From the IMG/VR virus record IMGVR_UViG_3300003322_000475, positions 1 to 24,903 of that record: 24,903 bases of DNA; one strand, 5' to 3'. How positions within the stretch are numbered: position 1 is the stretch's first letter; the number at the start of each line of letters is the position of its first letter. Made by a program: the position numbers and the translations under genes. This document shows positions 18,163 through 24,903 of this stretch, piece by piece. The notes beneath the pieces are model-generated. The model was not told the origin of the DNA, did not search any database, and saw nothing but the letters and a program-made list of their open reading frames with translations. This stretch comes from a virus.

Positions 18163-20170
18163 GCCGATTAAAGGTGGGTCTATAGTTGATGTACAGGGGA
18201 TGTTTTGTAACATTCCTCCTGTTGGTTATATACAGGATTACACCAATGGCGGTAAACTAAAGAATGTAGGGGTTTACCGTAGGCATAAAATGTTTGATAG
18301 TTGCTTTTGGGAAGTTGACCCGAGATGGAAGCTATATTTGGAATGGAAGAAAGAAGAAGATACCCATAAAAAGCACAACCCTAAGTATCGGCATCCTCAA
18401 TTGGAGGCATTTGTACAAGAAATGTGGCTATATAGGATGGGGGGATTTTGGTTCTATAACAATGATGAGCCAACCTATATCACTGGTCAAAACTGGTTTT
18501 ATTTATCGGTTTATCATCTTGATGTGGGTCTTCCAAAATATAGGGATGCTGACAGAGAATATTTTTATGCGTGGCAACTATGCCAGGAAGACCCAGATTG
18601 CTTTGGTATAACCTACATAACAAAGCGCCGGTCGGGCAAAAGTTATATTTGCGGATGTGTTGCGCTGGAACTAACCACACGAAACGAGAAATTCAATACC
18701 GGCATTCAATCAAAAACAGATGGGGATGCTAAATCTCTTTTCCGTAAAACCATTATAGCACCTTACCGAAAGATGCCCTATTTCTTTCGTCCAGCCAAAT
18801 CTAATATGGATGTTGGTGCTACCGCTCCTGCTACAGAACTTAGGTTTATAGGTAGCAAAATGTCCGATGTTGATGAAGAGCTGGATAGTATGATTGATTT
18901 TAAACCGTCTTTGGAAGGGGCATATGATGGTCAAAAATTAGGATTTTATATAGCCGATGAAGTTGGTAAAGCCCAAAAAATATCAATTCAGATACGATGG
19001 GATATTGTTCAGTTCTGTTTGAAAGACTTTGATGGCCGCATAATTGGCAAAACCATTCACACTACTACTGTAGAGGATATGGACGGGTCAATGAAAGAGT
19101 TCCTGAACATGTGGCAGGGGTCGGATCACACCAATAAGAAAAACGGACAAACTGTTACAGGGATGTATCGTTATTATGTGACCGGTGACAGAGTTAGGTG
19201 TTTGGATAAGTATGGTAAATCTGATAGCGAAAAGGCAACTCAGCAAATACTAGATGCGAGAGAGGCTAAAAGGTCTGATCCGCGCGCATTGTCTGCTCTT
19301 ATCCGTAAAGACCCATTGAATATTAAAGAGTTTTTCTTAGCAGATGCTGATACTTGTGTTTTCTCTGACCCTATTAAACTAAATAACCGACTAGATGAAC
19401 TTAAGTGGAATAAACCTCAATATGTCATTGGAAATTTTGAATGGGTAAACGGGGATCGGGATACAGAGGTAGAGTTTATACCGTGTACTAATGGTAGATG
19501 GAAGGTGATGTATTTACCACCTGAGCATATGCGAAATATGTTCATAATTAGGAATGGTAAAAGGTTCCCTAATAACACATCATCGTTCAGAATGGGAATT
19601 GACCCTTTTGATTATAAGATGGAACACCTGGCGGATCAGAAGCGAATGTCTCTTGGTTCTATCTGGATAAAAAAATGTGAGGACGATTTACATAGTTCAA
19701 TTGTCGATAAGGGTGGGGCTGCAATGTATTTGGCAAGACCTAGTGACCCTAATATCTTCTATGAAGATGCACTAAAAGCAGCATTCTTCTATGGATGTTA
19801 TGCCCTATTTGAAAGAAACAAAAGTAAAATATTGGACTATTTTGAAGATCGGCTTTACGATGATTATTTGTATTGGATACCTGGAGAGAAAGTTAGGGGT
19901 ATTCATAATAGTTCTCAGTCAAAGGGGGGCGGTGTTAATGGTAAAATTTCCGAGTTGACCGATACTTTCATAAATCATCATATAGAATCAATATACTTCC
20001 CAGAAGTTATTGAGCAGTGGTTAAAGTTTAGCCCGGAAGATACTACTGAGTTTGACTTGGCAATGGCATTTGGTTTTGCAGAAATTCTGGACCGGGAGAT
20101 AACAAAGAAGATAAATCGGGTGTCCAGCAATCAAATAAAAGTATCAGATATATTAAGTTTTGTAGATTAA
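18155..20170 (+). CDS. terL: terminase large subunit (TerL)
   Basis: A 671-residue protein. The ATPase half has 'YITKRRSGKSY' (Walker A-like, 157-163), followed by an 'ALELTTRNEKFNTGIQSKTD' strand, and 'LGFYIADEV' (Walker B, D268-E269). The nuclease half begins near 'FRMGIDPFDYK' (D483), as expected for the RNase H-like domain. The unusual lysine/arginine-rich P-loop (KRRSGKS) resembles TerL of uncultured gut/Bacteroidetes phages. TerL drives ATP-dependent DNA packaging and cuts concatemers. An extra N-terminal stretch of about 150 residues precedes the ATPase core and is larger than in many TerL. Length is at the upper end for the family. Confidence 0.9.
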   Translation: MFEPIKGGSIVDVQGMFCNIPPVGYIQDYTNGGKLKNVGVYRRHKMFDSCFWEVDPRWKLYLEWKKEEDTHKKHNPKYRHPQLEAFVQEMWLYRMGGFWFYNNDEPTYITGQNWFYLSVYHLDVGLPKYRDADREYFYAWQLCQEDPDCFGITYITKRRSGKSYICGCVALELTTRNEKFNTGIQSKTDGDAKSLFRKTIIAPYRKMPYFFRPAKSNMDVGATAPATELRFIGSKMSDVDEELDSMIDFKPSLEGAYDGQKLGFYIADEVGKAQKISIQIRWDIVQFCLKDFDGRIIGKTIHTTTVEDMDGSMKEFLNMWQGSDHTNKKNGQTVTGMYRYYVTGDRVRCLDKYGKSDSEKATQQILDAREAKRSDPRALSALIRKDPLNIKEFFLADADTCVFSDPIKLNNRLDELKWNKPQYVIGNFEWVNGDRDTEVEFIPCTNGRWKVMYLPPEHMRNMFIIRNGKRFPNNTSSFRMGIDPFDYKMEHLADQKRMSLGSIWIKKCEDDLHSSIVDKGGAAMYLARPSDPNIFYEDALKAAFFYGCYALFERNKSKILDYFEDRLYDDYLYWIPGEKVRGIHNSSQSKGGGVNGKISELTDTFINHHIESIYFPEVIEQWLKFSPEDTTEFDLAMAFGFAEILDREITKKINRVSSNQIKVSDILSFVD

Positions 20171-20212
20171 TCTTAGTTCCTCGTATATTAACCGACCGCA
20201 TAATTTATCCCA

Positions 20213-22702
20213 TTGGCAACGAACCTATTAACAAGCGGATTCCCTGATCCCAATATTGATCCAAGGGATAAGGTAAAGAAGGAGTATTTAATGCAGTATG
20301 CAAATGCTGCATTAAATGTGTACAACGACTGCCCTATTGGTTCTGTGGGATGGAAGAATAGGGATCAATATGCTTTAAATACCGCGTATTCTATGGGAAA
20401 ACAAACCATAGATAAGTACAAGCCTTTATTGATACGCGGCAAGGATAACACCTATAATCAAATGGTGACAGATTGGTCTGTATTGCCAATCCTGTATACC
20501 AAGCGTCAGCAAGCTTTAGGCATCCAAAAGAAGGAATCCCAAAATTATGAGATCAGAGTAAACCCTATCGACCCATTTGCACAGGACGAAGTTCAGGCAG
20601 AGATAGAGTATATGCGGGCTAAATTATTAGTTCGCCAAGCTCTAGAGGCGGCCAATGTAAAAATAACTGCTCCAGAATTAGAAACTCAACCTGGGGAACC
20701 TGAAGATTTGGATGGTATCAATATTATTGAACTGGGCTACCGGCACCGGACAGCTATGGAAGTTGAGCAGGTTCAGGAGTTGATTTTTAACGCTAACGAT
20801 TACGATTCTATTAATGATTATGTGATGCAAGACCTTTTTGATCAGGGTTTTGCTGTAACAAAAGATGAGACTTGTAATAATAGTACAGTAGAAATAAGGA
20901 GGTGCGACCCGGCAAATATTATCCTTAATTATTGTGCTAAGCCTGATTTCAGTGATTTGGTTTACATGGGAGAACTAATTGCCGTACCGGTTAATCAGCT
21001 GGTTGCTATGAGTTCTGGACAAATGACAAGAGAGGAGATAGAGCAAATGTACAATATGGGTAATGCCAACACCTATATGAACTATGGGTTCAACGTATGG
21101 ACTGCATGGGCTACATTTAATGACTTCTGGAATAAGGGTAAGGTTCAGATACTTGACCTTGAATTTCTATCAACCGACAGGGAAGTGGGATACGAATGGA
21201 CTGACAAGCGGAATAATAAAAAATTCAAGGTTGACAATTCTGATCGCAAAGAGCGTAAGACAGATTGGAAGCAAGAAAAGTCAAGGTATGTCCAAAATGT
21301 TTACCGGATTAAATGGATTGTAGGAACTACAATGGCTTTTGATTTTGGTAAACAATACAACATTCCAAGAGAGAAAGGCAACGAGTACAACGCACGTTTA
21401 TCCTATCACCCGGTAGCTATAAACTTACGAAACATGAGGGCATTCAGTAGAACTGAAGCTCTTATATCTTGTGCGGATGCTATACAAATGGCGTTCTACA
21501 AATTACAACACGCCCTAAATAGTGTGGTCCCTAAAGGATATGCTATTGATGTTTCTGCGCTGGAAGAAGTGGCTATCGGTTCTAACGGAGAGAACCTAAG
21601 CCCAAAACAGATACTGGATTTATATTTCAATAGGGGTACATATCTTTTCCGGAGTAAGTCATTAGTAGGTAATGAAAAGTTCCAGATGCCTATTATACCT
21701 ATGGAGTCTGGCGTGGGCAATGAGATAGTGGAATATCAGAATATGATTACCATGAATCTTAACATGATCGACAAAACGCTTGGTCTCAATGATCTTACTA
21801 ATGGGAATACTCCTAACCCTAAAACTCTAAATGGTGCTACGCAGGCAGCAGTACAGGGTACAAACAATTCTCTTTCCGATCTGTTTATTGCAGAGCGAAA
21901 AATGACTCAAAAGGTTGCAAAAAACATAGTAATACGCGCACAAAATATAGTCACTCTGGGGAATGCCGATAAGATGATGTACTCATTAGGTTCTGGCACA
22001 ATTAGTATACTTCGCAGCATAAAAGATATTGATAATTACATATATAGTGTATCAATAGAGGATTTGCCGACCGTTGATGAAATATCTGAATTTGTGCAAC
22101 AGATGCAAATTGCCCAAAGCCAAGGTGAGATAACCATTTCAGATGTTATGATGCTTCAGAATATCAAAAACATGAAGCAAAAACAAATGTTCCTGGCTTA
22201 CCGAGTTCGTAAGAATAAAGAACAGGCGGAACAAGTTGAACAGCAAAAAATGGAAATGAATGGTCAGATTCAGCAACAATCTGCCCAGGTAGCCGAACAA
22301 GCCAAACAGCAAACATTACAAACAGAATGGCAATTACGCCTTCAATATTTGCAGATGGAGAAGGATTTGGATCTAAGGAATCTGAATGTTCAACAGCAAT
22401 ACATGATTGAAGCTAAACGTATTGATGCAACAGGAAGGGTAGAGGCTTCCTTTATTCAGGCAAAAGAAAGGGATGCATCCAACATTAGGAATAATGCTAC
22501 TGCCATAATGAATAGTGAAACTACTCCTGATGAAAAGATAGGGGTTATTGATGTGCCTGCAGAATTGAAGTCTACTGTAGAGCCCCAAACCGCAAATGAG
22601 CAGCCATTAGAAATAGAACCATTGCCATCAATACCATTTTCGTTTGATGATCAACCAGAAATGGAAGAAGAACAAGCTTACCAACAACAACCAACGATAT
22701 GA
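20213..22702 (+). CDS. portal protein
   Basis: An 829-residue protein immediately after TerL. A TAA at 20201 in the same frame leaves TTG 20213 (MATNLLTSGFPDPNIDPRDK) as the first usable start; the next ATG would remove 26 residues. The body carries portal-like features: a long alpha/beta clip/wing region, 'ALISCADAIQMAFYKLQHAL' and 'NEIVEYQNMITMNLNMIDKT' with the conserved 'LGLNDLTNGNTPNPKTLNGA' loop. The last 180 residues are a Gln-rich helical/coiled-coil segment and a Pro/Glu-rich tail. The portal is the dodecameric ring through which DNA enters. The size resembles portals of crAss-like and related phages, but that grouping is unproven. Confidence 0.85.
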   Translation: MATNLLTSGFPDPNIDPRDKVKKEYLMQYANAALNVYNDCPIGSVGWKNRDQYALNTAYSMGKQTIDKYKPLLIRGKDNTYNQMVTDWSVLPILYTKRQQALGIQKKESQNYEIRVNPIDPFAQDEVQAEIEYMRAKLLVRQALEAANVKITAPELETQPGEPEDLDGINIIELGYRHRTAMEVEQVQELIFNANDYDSINDYVMQDLFDQGFAVTKDETCNNSTVEIRRCDPANIILNYCAKPDFSDLVYMGELIAVPVNQLVAMSSGQMTREEIEQMYNMGNANTYMNYGFNVWTAWATFNDFWNKGKVQILDLEFLSTDREVGYEWTDKRNNKKFKVDNSDRKERKTDWKQEKSRYVQNVYRIKWIVGTTMAFDFGKQYNIPREKGNEYNARLSYHPVAINLRNMRAFSRTEALISCADAIQMAFYKLQHALNSVVPKGYAIDVSALEEVAIGSNGENLSPKQILDLYFNRGTYLFRSKSLVGNEKFQMPIIPMESGVGNEIVEYQNMITMNLNMIDKTLGLNDLTNGNTPNPKTLNGATQAAVQGTNNSLSDLFIAERKMTQKVAKNIVIRAQNIVTLGNADKMMYSLGSGTISILRSIKDIDNYIYSVSIEDLPTVDEISEFVQQMQIAQSQGEITISDVMMLQNIKNMKQKQMFLAYRVRKNKEQAEQVEQQKMEMNGQIQQQSAQVAEQAKQQTLQTEWQLRLQYLQMEKDLDLRNLNVQQQYMIEAKRIDATGRVEASFIQAKERDASNIRNNATAIMNSETTPDEKIGVIDVPAELKSTVEPQTANEQPLEIEPLPSIPFSFDDQPEMEEEQAYQQQPTI

Positions 22703-23745
22703 GTGAATCAACAGAAACAGTAGTTCAGCCTACGGAATCGCCGGAAGTTCAACAACCGGTCATTGAACCTATAGGGATGAGATCATTCCGAGATATGCAG
22801 TCTCAAATTCAGGAGCAACCTACTGCTCCACCTGTAACTGTAATCCCAGAAACAAAAGAGGAGCCTGTAGCCCCCGAAGCAACTAAGGTACCGGAAGTGT
22901 CAGTTGCGCCCGTTACGCCAGAACCAACTACGCCTCAGAATCAACCGGAATTCAATAAGTATAAAGAATGGGGTATAGATGAGTCTCAGCAGGAAGACTT
23001 TGAAAAGTACATTACTGCCTGGAAGACGGGTAAAATAGACGAGTTTGTCCGGGTTAAAAATACGGATTACGACTCTATGAGTACTGAGGAGTTGATCCGT
23101 ATTGATCTTAAAAGAGAAAATCCGACAGCAACATCCAAGCAATTGGATATTCTGCATAAACAATACCTTAAATCCCTGGGCGTTACCGAGTTCGCCGAGG
23201 ATGTTGAGCGGGAGGAAGGTACTGAGTTGTATAACTTACGGGCAGAAAAAGTGCGAGACGCACTAAAGTCTGAAAAGTCTACATATCAGTTGCCGGAATA
23301 TAAAGCACCTGAATCAACACCTCAAGTTGATCCACAGGTCTTGCGTCAAGAAATGGTACAAAGTGTACAGGCTGATCCTAATTTCCAGGCATTCGCGACG
23401 AATCGAATGGTTACGATGGGTTCAGGAGAGGAATCTTATACTTACGAGGTTCCCGCAACTGTAGATATGCTTTCTGCCACCGTTGACGCTGACGGGCTTT
23501 TTCGATTACTTAGTGACAAGGATGGGAAGTTCGATATGGGCAAGTGGATCAAAACCGTTGCCTATGCTGCTAATATGGATAAGGTGGAATCTGCTTTGAT
23601 TGATTTTGGCAAATCGAAAGCTGAAAAAAGCAACTTCGAAAAGTTAAACAATCCTAAGCCAGAAACAATCCCAGCCCAGCCAGCGGCATCGGATGGTATA
23701 CAGGTGATCGGACAACGTAGTTACCGGGATATTAATGGTAGGTAA
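22699..23745 (+). CDS. probable scaffolding/capsid-assembly protein
   Basis: A 348-residue acidic protein between portal and capsid genes (start overlaps the portal stop, ATGA). Residues 1-90 are a disordered Pro/Glu/Thr/Val-rich region; 91-200 are helical and charged ('KYKEWGIDESQQEDFEKYIT'). The C-terminal part contains a folded-looking stretch ('MVTMGSGEESYTYEVPATVD', 'FDMGKWIKTVAYAANMDKVE') and a basic end. Position, composition and lack of enzyme motifs fit a scaffold. A nine-residue motif, IGxRS(F/Y)RD(M/I), occurs at both ends (25-33 and 337-345), which could be a capsid- or portal-binding tag. No protease domain is seen. Confidence 0.6.
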   Translation: MSESTETVVQPTESPEVQQPVIEPIGMRSFRDMQSQIQEQPTAPPVTVIPETKEEPVAPEATKVPEVSVAPVTPEPTTPQNQPEFNKYKEWGIDESQQEDFEKYITAWKTGKIDEFVRVKNTDYDSMSTEELIRIDLKRENPTATSKQLDILHKQYLKSLGVTEFAEDVEREEGTELYNLRAEKVRDALKSEKSTYQLPEYKAPESTPQVDPQVLRQEMVQSVQADPNFQAFATNRMVTMGSGEESYTYEVPATVDMLSATVDADGLFRLLSDKDGKFDMGKWIKTVAYAANMDKVESALIDFGKSKAEKSNFEKLNNPKPETIPAQPAASDGIQVIGQRSYRDINGR

Positions 23746-23777
23746 CACACAACTTAAACTTTTAAAACTAATTCACA

Positions 23778-24903
23778 ATGTCAGTATCTACAGGAACATC
23801 ATCATTGCAGTACGTATCTGCGTTGTCCCCAAATATTATCCAGCGGGACATCTTCAAAGGACTTATCGATATCCAAATGGATGACGATTGGTATGCCTTT
23901 ATGGAAGGCACTAACCGGCAAATTCCATTTGTAATGCCTAGCCGGGAGGTTGCGGTGGCACCCATCTACCGTAGTTTTTACAATAACCCCCTGAAATCGC
24001 TTATCGATCTTACGGGCGCTACTGTAACCGGTTCAGGAACAACATCTATATCTGTTACAGGGCTTCCTGCAGGCTCCCAAAACATCCTGGTAGTTGGCGA
24101 TTTGATCCGCACTCCAGCAGGCCAAGAGGCCCATGTACAAACCGTTCCTTCTGCGTCCAGCTTTACAGCACAATCAGTGAACGCTACGGTGCTTACAGTT
24201 GCTACTGGGAACAAGTTGGCTCAGGTATCGAATGCTCAAGAAGAAGGATCATCTTCTCCTACTCCTAAGCGTTGGGATGTGGCGGAATTGTCCAATGTTA
24301 TTCAAATCATACGTAATTCATTCCAGTTTACGGACATGGAAGATGTTACTGCGATTGAATTCAACATCAACGGCAAGCCATCATATGTTCTGTTCCAGCA
24401 AATTCAAGCGCTGAAAGACCACAAGGCTGACATTTCCCTGCAAATGCTGTTGGGTAATCTGGGTAGCACTCTGTTTACCGATGCTTCCCCTACACTGTCT
24501 GGCGTAAATGGCCGTGGCGTTCAGGTAACCCGTGGTCTGGATGAGTATACCACTACATATGGGGTAAATGACTCAGTAACAACTCCTGGCGTTATGACGC
24601 TTGCCGATCTGGCTGATCTGGAATCACAGCTTACGGCAGCTCGTGCGCCAATGGACTACTTGGTTATCGGTAATCGTAGCGGTATTTCCCTGTACAGCGA
24701 CTTCCTGCTGAATCTTCCTGGTTCTGGCGGCCTGAACTCTGTACGTTTGCCTTATACAAGTGGAGAGCTTGGTCTGGAAGTATCAGTGTTCAACCATGGC
24801 GGTTACAAGTATCATCTTCGCGCAATGGATGTATTCAGCAATACCAGCGTAATCAACTACGTGGCCTCTGGCACAACTAAGCCTTCAGTTGCCCGGTCTC
24901 TGT
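23778..24903 (+). CDS. major capsid protein, 3' end beyond window
   Basis: ATG 23778 (MSVSTGTSSLQYVSALSPNI) runs without a stop to the edge: 375 residues visible. The N-terminal arm, 'DIFKGLIDIQMDDDWYAFME' helix and 'RQIPFVMPSREVAVAPIYRS' strand fit an HK97-fold shell protein. Residues about 80-150 ('TGATVTGSGTTSISVTGLPA' to 'GNKLAQVSN') look like an inserted beta domain. The A-domain-like part follows ('MDYLVIGNRSGISLYSDFLL', 'HLRAMDVFSNT'). Position after portal and scaffold is as expected. Codon choice shifts here (many CTG, CGT, GCG) relative to neighbours rich in ATA/AGA/AGG, consistent with high expression. Confidence 0.85.
   Translation, partial: MSVSTGTSSLQYVSALSPNIIQRDIFKGLIDIQMDDDWYAFMEGTNRQIPFVMPSREVAVAPIYRSFYNNPLKSLIDLTGATVTGSGTTSISVTGLPAGSQNILVVGDLIRTPAGQEAHVQTVPSASSFTAQSVNATVLTVATGNKLAQVSNAQEEGSSSPTPKRWDVAELSNVIQIIRNSFQFTDMEDVTAIEFNINGKPSYVLFQQIQALKDHKADISLQMLLGNLGSTLFTDASPTLSGVNGRGVQVTRGLDEYTTTYGVNDSVTTPGVMTLADLADLESQLTAARAPMDYLVIGNRSGISLYSDFLLNLPGSGGLNSVRLPYTSGELGLEVSVFNHGGYKYHLRAMDVFSNTSVINYVASGTTKPSVARSL

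Noticed and set aside
1-24903. CRISPR array, integrase, insertion sequence or rRNA
   Set aside because: No regularly spaced repeats, no tyrosine/serine recombinase or transposase motifs, and no rRNA-like sequence were seen in any frame or strand.

Overview
The window reads as part of a tailed, double-stranded DNA phage (or prophage) genome whose host is most likely a member of the Bacteroidota. Host evidence: Shine-Dalgarno sequences are largely absent, and several intergenic regions carry the Bacteroidetes housekeeping promoter pattern (TTTG or TTG, 19-21 bp, TAnnTTTG), most clearly at 16816-16847, 7166-7198 and 4742-4775. Phage evidence: a rightward head module in textbook order (terminase large subunit, portal, scaffold-like protein, major capsid protein), and leftward blocks of very small genes joined by ATGA overlaps. 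Base composition looks moderately AT-rich, with GC-rich islands at 3280-3780 and 8700-9180.

Layout. (1) 1-2906, leftward: a truncated DUF6745-like protein, a YqaJ-like exonuclease, a Rad52/ERF-like single-strand annealing protein, then small membrane and unknown proteins. The exonuclease and annealing protein form a recombination pair. (2) About 3280-4000: roughly 700 bp with no convincing gene, dense in GC-rich hairpins, holding a tRNA-like element with intact acceptor, D and T arms but no anticodon arm. (3) 4006-7198, leftward: small unknown genes in at least two transcription units, each with a recognisable promoter (P4742 and P7166), plus two terminator hairpins. (4) 7253-9116, leftward: a GIY-YIG nuclease, a DnaA domain IV-like helix-turn-helix protein and small unknown genes. 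A perfect 23-bp inverted repeat (7797-7819 and 8718-8740) flanks the DnaA-like gene. (5) 9188-10990, rightward island: a RepL-like winged-helix protein, an apparently frameshifted gene and two unknown genes, closed by a strong terminator. Strand composition flips sharply at about 9180, so a replication origin may lie here. (6) 11046-16729, leftward: a long run of overlapping small genes, including a DUF1064-type PD-(D/E)XK nuclease, an MGLDM-family protein, a lipoprotein, a paralogous pair and a ribbon-helix-helix protein. (7) 16816-24903, rightward late module: a double GroES-like protein, a small basic protein, a candidate small terminase, TerL, portal, scaffold-like protein and a major capsid protein that runs off the right edge.

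How it fits together: regions 1 and 4-5 supply recombination and replication functions. Regions 3 and 6 are mostly unassigned early or accessory genes. Region 7 packages DNA and builds the capsid, and the GroES-like protein is a plausible folding partner for the capsid protein. No integrase, lysis gene, tail gene or CRISPR array is visible. The main candidates for something undescribed are the anticodon-less tRNA-like/structured RNA region, the tandem GroES-like protein, the 23-bp inverted repeat with its palindromic 11-mers, and the motif repeated at both ends of the scaffold-like protein.
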